From Acinetobacter sp. ASP199 (GTDB lineage: Bacteria; Pseudomonadota; Gammaproteobacteria; Pseudomonadales; Moraxellaceae): DNA of 64,000 nt. Where the stretch lies: contig NZ_CP062182.1 in assembly GCF_022700675.1 (NCBI RefSeq), forward strand, positions 1,798,001 through 1,862,000, read 5' to 3'. Made by a program: the position numbers and the translations under genes. Of this stretch, positions 27,654-37,199 are shown piece by piece (positions within the stretch are counted from its first letter, which is position 1; each line of letters starts with the position of its first letter). The notes beneath the pieces are model-generated. The model saw only the letters and a program-made list of their open reading frames with translations, was not told the DNA's origin and searched no databases.

Positions 27654-27684
27654 AAAAAAAGCCTTTCATATGAAAGGCTTTTTA
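27654..27684 (-). terminator. Terminator of pyrF
   Basis: Perfect palindromic stem GCCTTTCATATGAAAGGC (27661-27678) between A and T runs, just past the pyrF stop. Confidence 0.9.
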
Positions 27685-27698
27685 TCGGATTGACAGAA

Positions 27699-28379
27699 TT
27701 ACAGGCTTGCTAAAATATCTTTTAATGTCTGACGCGGGTTTTCTGATTTGGTAATTGGACGACCAATCACCAAGTGAGTCGAACCATCTAGCATTGCCTG
27801 TTTTGGCGTTACGATACGTTTTTGATCATCTGCATTTGAGCCTTCTGGACGAATCCCTGGCGTTACCAATACAAAGTCTGGACCTAAAGTTTCACGTAGC
27901 ATTTTTGCTTCTTGTGCTGAACAGACTACACCATCCAGACCACTGTCTTTGGTCAAAGCAGCCAGACGTTTAACATGCTCAAAAGGTTCGATATCCAGAC
28001 CGATATCTTTTAAATCTTCACGGCCCATTGAAGTTAATACAGTCACTGCAATCAGCTGGGTATGGTAGTTACCCGCTTGTAGGCGCTCTACACAGGTTTC
28101 CATCATTTTACGGCCACCAGAAGCATGCACATTCACCATCCATACACCCAGGTCTGCCGCTGCACAGACTGCCTGTGCAGTGGTATTTGGAATATCGTGA
28201 AATTTTAAATCAAGAAATACTTCAAAGCCTTTATCTTGCAGTGCTTTGACGACCGATGGACCTTCATGCGTGAATAACTCTTTACCGACTTTCACACGAC
28301 AAAGCTCAGGGTCTAATTGCTCAGCAATCGTCAATGCGTCATATTGGCTTTTTGCATCCAAGGCAACGATAATACTCAT
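27699..28379 (-). CDS. pyrF: Orotidine 5'-phosphate decarboxylase
   Basis: A 226-aa OMP decarboxylase making UMP in the last step of pyrimidine synthesis. The active-site loop [10 protein letters not shown] holds the catalytic Lys/Asp array, and the phosphate site is [11 protein letters not shown] with VIGRPIT near the C-terminus. ATG at 28379 was chosen because the sequence [10 protein letters not shown] starts the barrel's first strand; the TTG at 28394 is unlikely. It forms a transcript with its own terminator; the upstream neighbour lapA ends 250 bp away behind another terminator. Confidence 0.96.
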   Translation of the reverse strand: MSIIVALDAKSQYDALTIAEQLDPELCRVKVGKELFTHEGPSVVKALQDKGFEVFLDLKFHDIPNTTAQAVCAAADLGVWMVNVHASGGRKMMETCVERLQAGNYHTQLIAVTVLTSMGREDLKDIGLDIEPFEHVKRLAALTKDSGLDGVVCSAQEAKMLRETLGPDFVLVTPGIRPEGSNADDQKRIVTPKQAMLDGSTHLVIGRPITKSENPRQTLKDILASL

Positions 28380-28546
28380 AACAAGACCCTTCAAATTGAC
28401 AAAATTAAGGCATTATACGGATTTCAATTGCCTGAACAAATACATAAATTATAAAAACTCTTAGAGAGTTCAATTTAAGTAACTCATTCCTCATACAATT
28501 ATCTTAATTACTTATATTTTTAAAAGACTTATAAAGCTGAAGGCAT

Positions 28547-28577
28547 AAAAAAACACCCTGAGCTAGACTCAGAGTGC
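28547..28577 (-). terminator. Terminator of lapA
   Basis: Stem CACCCTGAG (28554-28562) / CTCAGAGTG (28568-28576) with one mismatch, followed on the minus strand by seven T. It ends the rpsA-ihfB-lapA series. Confidence 0.85.
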
Positions 28578-28629
28578 TTTAAATAAAATCAGGAGAACTT
28601 TAAATATTCAAAGTTATGACATCACATCC

Positions 28630-28995
28630 TTATAAAGGTGTAGAAGGTCGATCCTGGGGATGGATATCAACAACTGTCTTTTCATGGCGTGAATGAGCCG
28701 CCGCTTCTGCCGCCATCAGCTTCGCTGTATTCAACTGCTCTTTACGTAGGTGATCTATGTCTTTACGCAGTCGTTTAATTTCCCAGCTATTTTGGAAAAC
28801 TTTAAATACTTGTACACCCAGCAGCAAGCCAAGAATGACACCCAATGACAAGGTCAACAATAACAGCAGACCTAAACGCATTGCAGGAACCTGGGTAAAT
28901 AAAAGATCTACCGATAGTTCAGTTCCATTTTGTAATACCAGTGCCAGTGAATATCCAAATACAACGAGTAATAAAATGACGAGTACGTAACGCAT
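28630..28995 (-). CDS. lapA: LapA-domain membrane protein
   Basis: A 121-aa protein with two N-terminal transmembrane helices (MRYVLVILLLVVFGYSLAL and a second around 40-62) and a cytoplasmic coiled-coil (~68-95). This is the LapA (YciS) layout, implicated in LPS assembly and LpxC turnover with LapB. ATG at 28995 is preferred to the overlapping GTG at 28998. It follows ihfB by about 15 bp, the conserved rpsA-ihfB-lapA order; lapB is not next to it here. Confidence 0.88.
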   Translation of the reverse strand: MRYVLVILLLVVFGYSLALVLQNGTELSVDLLFTQVPAMRLGLLLLLTLSLGVILGLLLGVQVFKVFQNSWEIKRLRKDIDHLRKEQLNTAKLMAAEAAAHSRHEKTVVDIHPQDRPSTPL

Positions 28996-29010
28996 CACAC
29001 GCCCCTTAAA

Positions 29011-29316
29011 TTATTTGTTTGCTGATTCGTTTACAGCATCACGTAATGCCTTACCTGGTTTGAAGTGTGGAACCGCTTTTGCTGCAACTTCAACAGATTT
29101 ACCAGTTTTCGGATTGCGGCCAATACGTGGTTCGCGATGATGCAATGCGAAGCTACCAAACCCACGAATCTCAATACGGTTGTCTGTTGATAATGCTTCG
29201 ATCATTTGATCGATCATGATCTTCACAGCTTCTTCAACTAAAGGCTCAGCTAAATGCGGGTTCTTTAGGGAAATACGCTCTATTAAATCAGACTTATTAA
29301 GTGCTTCAGTAGTCAT
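29011..29316 (-). CDS. ihfB: Integration host factor subunit beta
   Basis: A 101-aa HU/IHF-family DNA-bending protein. The family signature [21 protein letters not shown] spans the beta-arm and contains the Pro that intercalates DNA. It works as a heterodimer with IHF-alpha in recombination, transcription and nucleoid architecture. Located between rpsA and lapA, as in many gammaproteobacteria, it is likely co-transcribed with both. Confidence 0.96.
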   Translation of the reverse strand: MTTEALNKSDLIERISLKNPHLAEPLVEEAVKIMIDQMIEALSTDNRIEIRGFGSFALHHREPRIGRNPKTGKSVEVAAKAVPHFKPGKALRDAVNESANK

Positions 29317-29381
29317 CTGCGACCTCTTTAATTATCAAGCTACTTGGACTCTCTATTGCGATAATAACCTGTTTAAATACA

Positions 29382-29419
29382 AAACGGTAGCGTAATAATT
29401 AAATACTACGCTACCGTTT
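29382..29419 (-). terminator. Hairpin between rpsA and ihfB
   Basis: Thirteen-bp stem AAACGGTAGCGTA (29382-29394) / TACGCTACCGTTT (29407-29419) with a 12-nt AT loop. The T tail on the minus strand is short (four T). It may be a partial terminator or an mRNA-end stabiliser separating rpsA from ihfB. Confidence 0.65.
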
Positions 29420-29479
29420 ACAGTAATCGTTCAGAAAATATTAGTTAATTTACATTAACAATACATTTCCTGTGCTTAC

Positions 29480-31156
29480 TTAGTTGCTCATTTGCGCCTT
29501 GATCAGGTCACCAATAGTCTTAGGACCATTTTCTTGACCAGCAGCAGCTGTTTTCAAGTTAGCAACAGCTTCTTTCTCTTCAGCTTCGTCTTTCGCTTTG
29601 ATAGACAAGTTGATAGAGCGAGATTTACGATCTACATTGATGATCTTAGCTTCAACTTCTTGACCAACTTCAAGGAACTTAGTTGCATCTTCAACGCGGT
29701 CGCGGTTGATTTCAGATGCTTTAAGAGTCGCTTCAACTTCGTCAGCTAACTTAACAGTTGCACCTTTAGCGTCAACAGCAGTTACAGTACCTTTAACAAG
29801 CGCACCGCGTTCGTTAGCAGCTAAGAAATCGTTGAATGGATCGCTGTTCAATTGTTTGATGCCAAGGCTGATACGATTGCCTTCAGCGTCTACAGACAGG
29901 ATAACCGCTTCAACAGTGTCACCTTTCTTGTAACGACGGATAGCTTCTTCGCCTTGTTCGTTCCAAGAGATGTCAGACAAGTGAACTAGACCGTCGATAC
30001 CGCCTGGTAAACCGATGAAGATACCGAAGTCAGTGATAGACTTGATTGTGCCAGATACTTTCTCGCCTTTGTCGTGGTTCTTAGCAAACTCTTCCCATGG
30101 GTTAGCACGAGTTTGTTTGATACCAAGAGAAATACGACGACGCTCTTCGTCAACTTCAAGAACCATAACATCAACTTCGTCACCGATCTGAACAACTTTA
30201 GATGGGTGGATGTTTTTGTTCGTGTGGTCCATTTCAGAAACGTGTACTAGACCTTCAACGCCTTCAGCGATTTCTGCGAAACAGCCGTAGTCAGTCAGGT
30301 TAGTAACGCGAGCTTTAACGATAGAACCTTTAGGGTAACGGCTCATGATCGCTAACCATGGATCTTCGCCTAGTTGTTTAAGGCCTAAAGATACGCGGTT
30401 ACGTTCGCGGTCGAATTTAAGTACTTTAACAGTAACTTCTTGACCAACTTCAACAACTTCTGATGGGTGCTTGATACGTTTCCAAGCCATGTCAGTGATG
30501 TGAAGAAGACCGTCGATACCGCCAAGGTCAACGAACGCGCCGTAGTCAGTAAGGTTCTTGATAGTACCAGTAACTGTTTGACCTTCTTCAAGCTGAGCAA
30601 GAAGAGCTTCACGGTCAGCCGAAGATTCAGCTTCCATAACAGCACGACGTGAAACAACAACGTTGTTACGTTTAGCGTCAAGTTTGATTACTTTGAATTC
30701 TAACTCTTTACCTTCTAAGTGAGTAGTATCACGAATAGGACGAGTATCAACTAAAGAACCTGGAAGGAATGCACGAACTGGACCGATGTCAACAGTGAAA
30801 CCGCCTTTAACTTTACCAGAGATAACACCAGTAACGATTTCGCCGTCTTCAAAGATTTTTTCAAGTTTAGTCCAAGTCTCAGCGCGTTTAGCTTTTTCGC
30901 GAGAAAGAACAGTTTGCCCCATACCGTTGTCAAGTGCTTCAACAACTACGTCTACAGTGTCGCCAACTTGAACTTCAAGTTCGCGCTGTTCATTTAAGAA
31001 CTCAGCACGGTCAACAACGCCTTCAGATTTAAGGCCAGTGTCAACAGTTACCCAATCAGAGTCGATGCTTACTACAACGCCTTGGATGACTGCACCCTTT
31101 TCAACGTTGAGGTTTAATTCGCTTTCTTCAAAGAGGGCTGCAAAAGATTCGGTCAT
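29480..31156 (-). CDS. rpsA: 30S ribosomal protein S1
   Basis: A 558-aa protein with six S1 (OB-fold) repeats at about 19-87, 105-171, 192-260, 277-347, 364-434 and 451-520, each ending in R-x-S-L-G/S-x-K patterns such as [16 protein letters not shown] and [16 protein letters not shown]. It recruits mRNA to the 30S subunit. It follows cmk with a ~114-bp spacer, the conserved cmk-rpsA-ihfB order. Confidence 0.98.
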   Translation of the reverse strand: MTESFAALFEESELNLNVEKGAVIQGVVVSIDSDWVTVDTGLKSEGVVDRAEFLNEQRELEVQVGDTVDVVVEALDNGMGQTVLSREKAKRAETWTKLEKIFEDGEIVTGVISGKVKGGFTVDIGPVRAFLPGSLVDTRPIRDTTHLEGKELEFKVIKLDAKRNNVVVSRRAVMEAESSADREALLAQLEEGQTVTGTIKNLTDYGAFVDLGGIDGLLHITDMAWKRIKHPSEVVEVGQEVTVKVLKFDRERNRVSLGLKQLGEDPWLAIMSRYPKGSIVKARVTNLTDYGCFAEIAEGVEGLVHVSEMDHTNKNIHPSKVVQIGDEVDVMVLEVDEERRRISLGIKQTRANPWEEFAKNHDKGEKVSGTIKSITDFGIFIGLPGGIDGLVHLSDISWNEQGEEAIRRYKKGDTVEAVILSVDAEGNRISLGIKQLNSDPFNDFLAANERGALVKGTVTAVDAKGATVKLADEVEATLKASEINRDRVEDATKFLEVGQEVEAKIINVDRKSRSINLSIKAKDEAEEKEAVANLKTAAAGQENGPKTIGDLIKAQMSN

Positions 31157-31270
31157 GATATTTCCGATAAAGTCAGCGGTCTTGGATCAGACAAGGCCGG
31201 TTTAGTTAAGCGTCTACATAGTCCCATATAAACTGATCGAGCTATGCGTCTGCTGAATTTGATAATTCGG

Positions 31271-31954
31271 TTAGTTTGCTAACTGGCTGTCGATATAAGC
31301 GGTCATCAGATCAAATACTTCATCGATACCCAGTTCTGAGCTGTCGATGATATAAGCATCTGCTGCCGGTTTGAGTGGAGCGACGGTGCGTTCCATATCT
31401 CGTTTATCTCGAGCCTGTATATTAGCTAAAATGTCGCTTATTTTAGCATCCAGACCCATGCCCTGCAACTGCTTTACTCGTCTGTTCGCACGTGATTCAG
31501 CCGATGCAGTCAAATATATCTTGGCTTGGGCATTCGGGAAGATGCTGGTCGCCATATCACGACCATCTGCAACCAGACCTGGTGCTTGTGCAAAAGCATG
31601 CTGACGGCCGACTAAAGCTGCTCTAAGTTCAGGAATTGCGGCAACTTTTGAAGCAAATTCACCAACACGCTCAGTACGGATAGTATGGGTCACATCCTCG
31701 CCTTCTAGCCATACCTGAATCCCGGTTTCAGTACTTGTAAACTGGATGTCTAAATTTGTAGCAATGTGTACGCATTTCTCCAGTTCACTCTCCAGTGATT
31801 CCAGCAAATCCTGCTGGTGCAATGACAATCCAAGCAGACGATACAGTGCGCCTGAATCTAACAGATGAAAACCATAGTGAGCTGCAATTTTCGCAGCGAG
31901 TGTCCCCTTGCCCGAACCACTTGGTCCATCAATGGTAATAATTTGAACTGTCAT
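31271..31954 (-). CDS. cmk: Cytidylate kinase
   Basis: A 227-aa NMP kinase phosphorylating CMP/dCMP. The P-loop is GPSGSGKGT (residues ~10-18), [13 protein letters not shown] is the CMP-binding region, and the lid has [10 protein letters not shown] and [19 protein letters not shown]. It sits upstream of rpsA, the classical arrangement. Confidence 0.97.
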   Translation of the reverse strand: MTVQIITIDGPSGSGKGTLAAKIAAHYGFHLLDSGALYRLLGLSLHQQDLLESLESELEKCVHIATNLDIQFTSTETGIQVWLEGEDVTHTIRTERVGEFASKVAAIPELRAALVGRQHAFAQAPGLVADGRDMATSIFPNAQAKIYLTASAESRANRRVKQLQGMGLDAKISDILANIQARDKRDMERTVAPLKPAADAYIIDSSELGIDEVFDLMTAYIDSQLAN

Positions 31955-31971
31955 TGCTTTTCCATTGTTGT

Positions 31972-32403
31972 TTAAACAGATTTTGCGAGTTTCGCGAAGC
32001 CTAGTTTAATCCCTGCTTTCAGCTGTGCAAGGATTAATTTGCTGACAAAGGGTGCACGAGCCTGCAATTCAATAGTATAGGTCACCAGAGTTTTGTCATC
32101 TGAAACTGCTTCAAACTCAATAATGCCCAAGTGATGTTTCACCAAAGGATTTTTAATAATTTTATATTCGATCCGCGAATTCGGCTCAAGCAGTGTAATC
32201 TGTTCCTTTAAGGGTTTGATCGGACCAATACCCAGGCTACGAATTGAACCCAGACCATCAGGGCGTTCAGGATCTTCAGAATCCTTGATACGCTCTACCT
32301 GAATCGGTGCAAAGGCTACATTATAAGTTGCATGCTTAGACAACAGATCAAACACCTGTGCCAATGGTGCAGGAAATTCTTTTTTTACTTGAATTGTGTT
32401 CAT
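31972..32403 (-). CDS. SRPBCC-family (START-like) protein
   Basis: A 143-aa protein with the helix-grip hydrophobic cavity of the SRPBCC/polyketide-cyclase superfamily ([24 protein letters not shown] opening, GSIRSLGIG, and a C-terminal amphipathic helix). Members bind lipophilic ligands; the ligand here is unknown. The second ATG is preferred because the AGGA ribosome site is too close to the first. It lies between tadA and cmk in the same direction, 17 bp from cmk, so it may be co-transcribed. Confidence 0.82.
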   Translation of the reverse strand: MNTIQVKKEFPAPLAQVFDLLSKHATYNVAFAPIQVERIKDSEDPERPDGLGSIRSLGIGPIKPLKEQITLLEPNSRIEYKIIKNPLVKHHLGIIEFEAVSDDKTLVTYTIELQARAPFVSKLILAQLKAGIKLGFAKLAKSV

Positions 32404-32454
32404 CATAAGTCCTGGTTAGGGCTGTTATTTTTAATGGCTAATATTAAACAGAAT

Positions 32455-32976
32455 TCAGGCCTGATTCTGACCATTCATTTGTTTTTCTTGTAACTTTAAT
32501 TGTCTTTTCTGTTCACGGCGCATTCTAAAGAAATCACTGAGCTGCCCGGCACACTGCGCTTGCAGGCATCCCGATTCAAACTCAAACACATGATTATAGT
32601 AGCCGGTTTCAAAGAGCTTGCGTGCACTAATCAGTGAGCCGGCTTTCGGCTCCGTGGTACCAAAAACAACTTTTGAAATACGCGAATGTACCAGTGCCCC
32701 CACACACATGGTGCAAGGCTCTAAAGTCACATAGAGAACAGCATCATCAGGCAAGCGGTAGTTTTGAACAGCCTGACAGGCTTCGCGAATGGCCACGATT
32801 TCCGCATGTGCGGTTGGGTCATTCAATGAAATTGGAGAATTAAAGCCTTGACCAATAATCTGGTTATTACTGACAATAATAGCACCTACAGGGATTTCTC
32901 CCTGTGCTGCCGCTAATGCAGCCTGCTCATAGGCAAACTGCATCCATTCTGCATCAGTTTTAATGTGCTCAGTCAT
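32455..32976 (-). CDS. tadA: tRNA adenosine(34) deaminase
   Basis: A 173-aa zinc deaminase converting A34 to inosine in tRNA-Arg(ACG). The catalytic motifs are HAEIVAIREA (His ligand and proton-shuttle Glu) and PCTMCVGAL (two Cys ligands). FRMRREQKRQ at the C-terminus is typical of TadA. It starts 3 nt before the stop of the upstream enoyl-CoA hydratase-like gene's neighbourhood, so tight operon spacing suggests translational coupling. Confidence 0.95.
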   Translation of the reverse strand: MTEHIKTDAEWMQFAYEQAALAAAQGEIPVGAIIVSNNQIIGQGFNSPISLNDPTAHAEIVAIREACQAVQNYRLPDDAVLYVTLEPCTMCVGALVHSRISKVVFGTTEPKAGSLISARKLFETGYYNHVFEFESGCLQAQCAGQLSDFFRMRREQKRQLKLQEKQMNGQNQA

Positions 32977-32979
32977 GAA

Positions 32980-34104
32980 TCAGCTGATCACACCATACTG
33001 TCTTAACAGCGCATTCCAGCTGTCAATTTGAGTGACGGGCGGATTATCACCAAAGATACCTTTCAGACTCAGGTCAGTACCCTGCTGCCATTCCGGAGAT
33101 AGATCCTTATCAACCAGACGCGCACGCACACCTTCGACAAAGTCCGGATGACGGATTTTCCAATCAGAAATTTGTGTTTCTAATTGGAATACCTCATTCC
33201 AGGAATGAACCTGTTTACCCCATTGCCATAACAACCAGGTTAATGCAGCTGTTGTCGGTGAACCTTTTTGCAGATTTTCACTGGCTTGACGCAACCAGTC
33301 GCTGCGCGCATCCTTTAAACCAACAATGGCTTCATAGTCATGTTCAAAGTTGACACCACGGCAGACACTATGAATCACATCAAGCGAATTTTGTAACGGT
33401 CCAGGCCCCACAGGACGATGCATACTGTTGAGAGTATCATCAATAGCACGGAAATCTCCCGCCGGATAATGATCCCAGTAAACATTGACCATTTTGTGCA
33501 GCACAGCATCACGCTGCATATCGCAGATATGCGTTGCCCAGCCAATACCATACGCGCCAGCAGCCGTCATAATTGAACCGGTCAACCCGGTAAATAAACC
33601 AATGGCACCACGATCAGCCAGGAAGCGTGTTGCACCTACATCTGGATACAGTCCAATATTGATTTCAGGCATTGCCAGACGAGAATATGGCGTTACCAGG
33701 CGAAACGGAGCCGCCATGAATAAACCTAGACCACCACCCATGACATAACCTTCGCCCCATACCAGTACTGGTTTAGCATAGTTATGTAACAACAGATCTA
33801 ATGCATATTCCTGTTCAAAGAATTTGTTCGCAGTTGCAACTTCGTCATTGATAACCAGTTGACGCAGTTTACGTACATCTCCACCCGCACAAAATGCTTT
33901 AGGGGTGGTCGAATCGAACCAGATTGCCTTTACGTTATCATCATGATGGAAATCTTCAAAGGCCTCAAGCAAGGCCGATGCAATGGTTTCATCCAGTGCA
34001 TGTAATGATTTCGGACGATTTAATCGAACGATGCGCCATCCATTTTGGGCTTCTTCGACAATCAGATCCGAGTGATATTGTTTTGATACAGGAGAATATG
34101 TCAT
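32980..34104 (-). CDS. Enoyl-CoA hydratase/isomerase family, 3-hydroxyisobutyryl-CoA hydrolase-like
   Basis: A 374-aa crotonase-fold protein, longer than simple hydratases and with the hydrolase-type C-terminal extension. Motifs: [13 protein letters not shown] (oxyanion hole), [16 protein letters not shown] (second oxyanion-hole loop) and [20 protein letters not shown], which is the 3-hydroxyisobutyryl-CoA hydrolase pattern with the conserved E and D. It would act in valine breakdown. The ATG at 34104 overlaps the ung stop as ATGA, which fixes the start and implies coupling. Confidence 0.85.
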   Translation of the reverse strand: MTYSPVSKQYHSDLIVEEAQNGWRIVRLNRPKSLHALDETIASALLEAFEDFHHDDNVKAIWFDSTTPKAFCAGGDVRKLRQLVINDEVATANKFFEQEYALDLLLHNYAKPVLVWGEGYVMGGGLGLFMAAPFRLVTPYSRLAMPEINIGLYPDVGATRFLADRGAIGLFTGLTGSIMTAAGAYGIGWATHICDMQRDAVLHKMVNVYWDHYPAGDFRAIDDTLNSMHRPVGPGPLQNSLDVIHSVCRGVNFEHDYEAIVGLKDARSDWLRQASENLQKGSPTTAALTWLLWQWGKQVHSWNEVFQLETQISDWKIRHPDFVEGVRARLVDKDLSPEWQQGTDLSLKGIFGDNPPVTQIDSWNALLRQYGVIS

Positions 34105-34817
34105 GCGTCCAGCTGCCAATCTATAGGCTCAATGCCATGTTGTTTAAGATAATTGTTTGCTTTGGAAAATACTTTACAACCAAAGAATCCGCCACGGTTT
34201 GCCGACAACGGCGACGGGTGTGCGGCTTTAAGTACAAGGTGTTTATTCTGGTCAATGCGTTGTCCTTTACGCTGCGCGTAAGCACCCCAAAGAATAAAGA
34301 CTACATTTTCACGTTGTTCATTAATGACATCAATTACGTGATCAGTAAATTCTTCCCAGCCACGTTTTTGATGCGAAGTCGGCTGGCCCGCTTCTACGGT
34401 TAATACTGCATTCAGGAGCAATACACCTTGCTCTGCCCAATGGGTCAAATTGCCATGTTTAGGAATAGGCACACCCAGATCCGAGTGCAACTCATGAAAA
34501 ATATTACGCAAAGATGGAGGCAATGCAACCCCTTTTTGCACCGAGAAACTCAAGCCATGTGCTTGATTCGGACCATGATAAGGATCTTGTCCTAAAATCA
34601 CCACTTTCACCTGATTCAGCGGTGTCGTATTTAGCGCATTAAAAATCAGATGATTCGGTGGATAAATAACTTTGTCTGCTTTTTTTTCTTCAATCAGAAA
34701 ATTTTTAAGTGCATCCATTTTTGCACCGAGTAAAAAATCACTCAGGCTATATTTCCAGCTTTCATCCAGCTGAACTTTATTCAGTTTTGCAATTTGCTGT
34801 TCAGTTAATAAAGACAT
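34101..34817 (-). CDS. ung: Uracil-DNA glycosylase
   Basis: A 238-aa family-1 UDG removing uracil from DNA. The catalytic water-activating loop is [18 protein letters not shown] and the Leu-intercalation loop is [15 protein letters not shown]. The latter has an extra Gly compared with the usual NRGFFG. Its stop overlaps the start of the hydratase-like gene downstream. Confidence 0.96.
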   Translation of the reverse strand: MSLLTEQQIAKLNKVQLDESWKYSLSDFLLGAKMDALKNFLIEEKKADKVIYPPNHLIFNALNTTPLNQVKVVILGQDPYHGPNQAHGLSFSVQKGVALPPSLRNIFHELHSDLGVPIPKHGNLTHWAEQGVLLLNAVLTVEAGQPTSHQKRGWEEFTDHVIDVINEQRENVVFILWGAYAQRKGQRIDQNKHLVLKAAHPSPLSANRGGFFGCKVFSKANNYLKQHGIEPIDWQLDA

Positions 34818-34862
34818 TTTTTCATCCTAAATTGATGTCATGCAGTTTAAAACTGAAACAGC

Positions 34863-35459
34863 TTAAACTTTTACCTGTAAGTCTACGGTTGGGTTGTGGA
34901 ATGGAATCCCCTGTTTCAACTTGCTGAACATATCAGGATCGGTCCATTCAGCTTGTACCTGTTCAGAAAATTCAATCTGATCCAGCTTAAGTAGCCCCAT
35001 TTGCTCATTTTCGATATCTTCCAAAAAGCTTTGCGCGTAACCGGTATCAGTTTCATGCACAATCACGGAATACACCTCAACATCTCCTTCACCATTCTGA
35101 GTAATGGTTGAAGCCAGTACTTGCTGCGCTAAGAAAAAGAAAATACGGGAGAACTGTTCAGCAGACGGCGATACCGGCAATGACACCCAACGTGCACTAA
35201 AATTCTTGCAAGCCTGAATATATTCGGGATTATCATCCTGCCAAAAACAGATGGCATGATCGAATGAATCAAAAAAGTCTTTGATGACACCTTTTAACAA
35301 GCCAAAGTCATATACCATCTGGCCATGATCAAGCTTAGAGGCTTTCAGTAATAATTCTACTTTATAACTATGACCATGAATCGAACGCTTACAGCGATCC
35401 GATGTGCAATTCCGCACGATATGAGCATTTTCAAACTTAAATAGCTTACGAATTAACAT
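34863..35459 (-). CDS. 6-pyruvoyl-tetrahydropterin synthase / QueD-like protein
   Basis: A 198-aa protein of the PTPS/QueD fold. Zinc ligands are visible as H13 (FENAHIV), H28 and H30 (HGHSY). The catalytic Cys sits in RCKRSIHGH, with four residues between Cys and HGH rather than the usual three, and the protein is ~70 residues longer than E. coli QueD, with an acidic C-terminal extension. QueD makes 6-carboxytetrahydropterin for queuosine. I chose ATG 35459, because the 17 upstream codons have no family match. Function is likely QueD but the differences are worth noting. Confidence 0.75.
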   Translation of the reverse strand: MLIRKLFKFENAHIVRNCTSDRCKRSIHGHSYKVELLLKASKLDHGQMVYDFGLLKGVIKDFFDSFDHAICFWQDDNPEYIQACKNFSARWVSLPVSPSAEQFSRIFFFLAQQVLASTITQNGEGDVEVYSVIVHETDTGYAQSFLEDIENEQMGLLKLDQIEFSEQVQAEWTDPDMFSKLKQGIPFHNPTVDLQVKV

Positions 35460-35606
35460 GTGCCGTAATGTCGTCAAAAAATAGGTGAATTCACTACAAT
35501 TATAAAGCAAAACTATAGAGATGAGGATTAATTTTGCAGTTCACGTTAATAGACAAAACGGATCGTATACAGCTTCTACGCACTCTGACTCAAGTATGAA
35601 GATGAT

Positions 35607-36554
35607 TTAAAATGGCGCCATACTGCGATACGAGACATAGACCTGCTTATCCTCCCGTATCAGATCACTGCTAAACTGACGCTTACGTTCACTCAGCATT
35701 ACTTCAATCCGTGCTTTAAAGAACTGGGACTTTACGCCCAATAGCGTGGCAAACTGGTTACGATTTTCAGCAGCCACCTGATCAAAAGGAGCAACTTGCC
35801 AAAGTTCAGATATATTAGCAAAGTGTTCCTGTTTACCAAATTTAAGATCCAAAGCTTGTTGCACAGCATTCACATCCAGCTTGTCATCCAGACTTGCCAG
35901 CAAAACCGCTGGTGCCGTATTGATATTCACCTGCGTATCCTTTAGCGGGGCTGCCGTTACGTATGGCAGCAACAGTTTATAGCGGTTCTCTTCAAAACCT
36001 CGTACCAGCTTGAGTTGTTCTACACTATGAAAATTGGCATTGGGTGGCAATGCAGCATTTGGCAGACCTTGATAATAATTGGATTCCGCTCCCATAGGAC
36101 CAATTGGCAGTTCATCTTGATCCTGCCAGTCAATCACTGCTTCACTTAATTGTTCCGGTAATCCAACCCGTTTCAAAATCAGTTCAAACCATTTTTTCGC
36201 CGGTTCATTTACAGTTCCATCTTCAGCCACCAGACTATTCAGATTAAACTTGCCTGACTCATCCTCCAGCCTGCCAGCAACATAGCCATCATCTACAGGA
36301 AAAGGTGGCATCTGTTGTGCCCAGGTTTCATTCAGGTGATCCACATCTGCCGCATTTTCAGCATCATCTACTAATAATTCGGCAAAGAAGGCTTCAGCAC
36401 TTTTGGCATACATCAAGGATTGATTTTGACGCATCAGATAGGCTGTAGTTTCTGCAGTCGCTGCCTGACGTTTGGCAATAGTCGCTGCTAGAATAGTTGC
36501 TAATGCCACCATCACCAGTATCGTAATTAATGCAATGCCCTGTTGCTGCTTCAT
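35607..36554 (-). CDS. gspK: T2SS minor pseudopilin GspK
   Basis: A 315-aa type II secretion tip pseudopilin. It has an N-terminal type IV pilin-like helix (GIALITILVMVALATILAA) with a short leader MKQQQG and, typically for GspK, no Glu at position +5. The alpha domain includes the FNLNSLV and INTAPAVLLASL signatures. GspK caps the pseudopilus with GspI and GspJ. It is last in the gspH-I-J-K operon. Confidence 0.93.
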   Translation of the reverse strand: MKQQQGIALITILVMVALATILAATIAKRQAATAETTAYLMRQNQSLMYAKSAEAFFAELLVDDAENAADVDHLNETWAQQMPPFPVDDGYVAGRLEDESGKFNLNSLVAEDGTVNEPAKKWFELILKRVGLPEQLSEAVIDWQDQDELPIGPMGAESNYYQGLPNAALPPNANFHSVEQLKLVRGFEENRYKLLLPYVTAAPLKDTQVNINTAPAVLLASLDDKLDVNAVQQALDLKFGKQEHFANISELWQVAPFDQVAAENRNQFATLLGVKSQFFKARIEVMLSERKRQFSSDLIREDKQVYVSYRSMAPF

Positions 36555-36563
36555 ACCTTGATC

Positions 36564-37199
36564 CTAAGAGCTGCCTATATTATTGGTATTATTTGACAGA
36601 TAATCTGTGTTCAGCAGACTGAACAGCCATTCATACTGCACACCCTGTACAGTCAGATTGATCTTGATGCCTTTCGGTAAAAGCTGCTTGTTTTCAGTAC
36701 GATTTAAATCTAGCCCGCTTTCGGGCCATTGCATAATTTCGTTTGGATTTAGTGCAGTAACCTGAAACTGTTCCACATCACTCAGCAATATGCTTGATTC
36801 AGGCTGATCGCGTCCAGTCTGGTTCAGGTTTCTAAATTTAAGCCGATAGACTTTTTGTTCATCCGCCCGGTATTGATATTCTACCCGCTCATCAGGTGCA
36901 ATACCCTGCTCCAGGGGATCTGTAACCCCAGTTTGACTAAAGTTAAAACGGCCATCTTGCAGTACTAAAGCTGGCTGGATATCACCATTTACATTTGCTG
37001 TTAAGGGCACCGTTTGTACCATATCACGCAGAATCTGCTGATAGCCCTGCTGTAACTGATTCAACTTCTGCTCATGTACGGTATTCTGATCACGTGTGAC
37101 CCGGATATGATCAAAGACCTGCCATCCCAATGCAGACAATACAGCGAAGATTGCAATCGCAACCAGAAGCTCGACCAGGGTAAATCCATTTTTTTTCAT
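36564..37199 (-). CDS. gspJ: T2SS minor pseudopilin GspJ
   Basis: A 211-aa prepilin-like protein with leader MKKNG and cleavage before FTLVELLVAIAIFAVLSALG (Glu+5 present). The C-terminal beta domain matches GspJ (LRDMVQTVPL, LLSDVEQFQV). Its ATG overlaps the gspI stop by 4 nt, and gspK follows after 9 nt. Confidence 0.93.
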   Translation of the reverse strand: MKKNGFTLVELLVAIAIFAVLSALGWQVFDHIRVTRDQNTVHEQKLNQLQQGYQQILRDMVQTVPLTANVNGDIQPALVLQDGRFNFSQTGVTDPLEQGIAPDERVEYQYRADEQKVYRLKFRNLNQTGRDQPESSILLSDVEQFQVTALNPNEIMQWPESGLDLNRTENKQLLPKGIKINLTVQGVQYEWLFSLLNTDYLSNNTNNIGSS

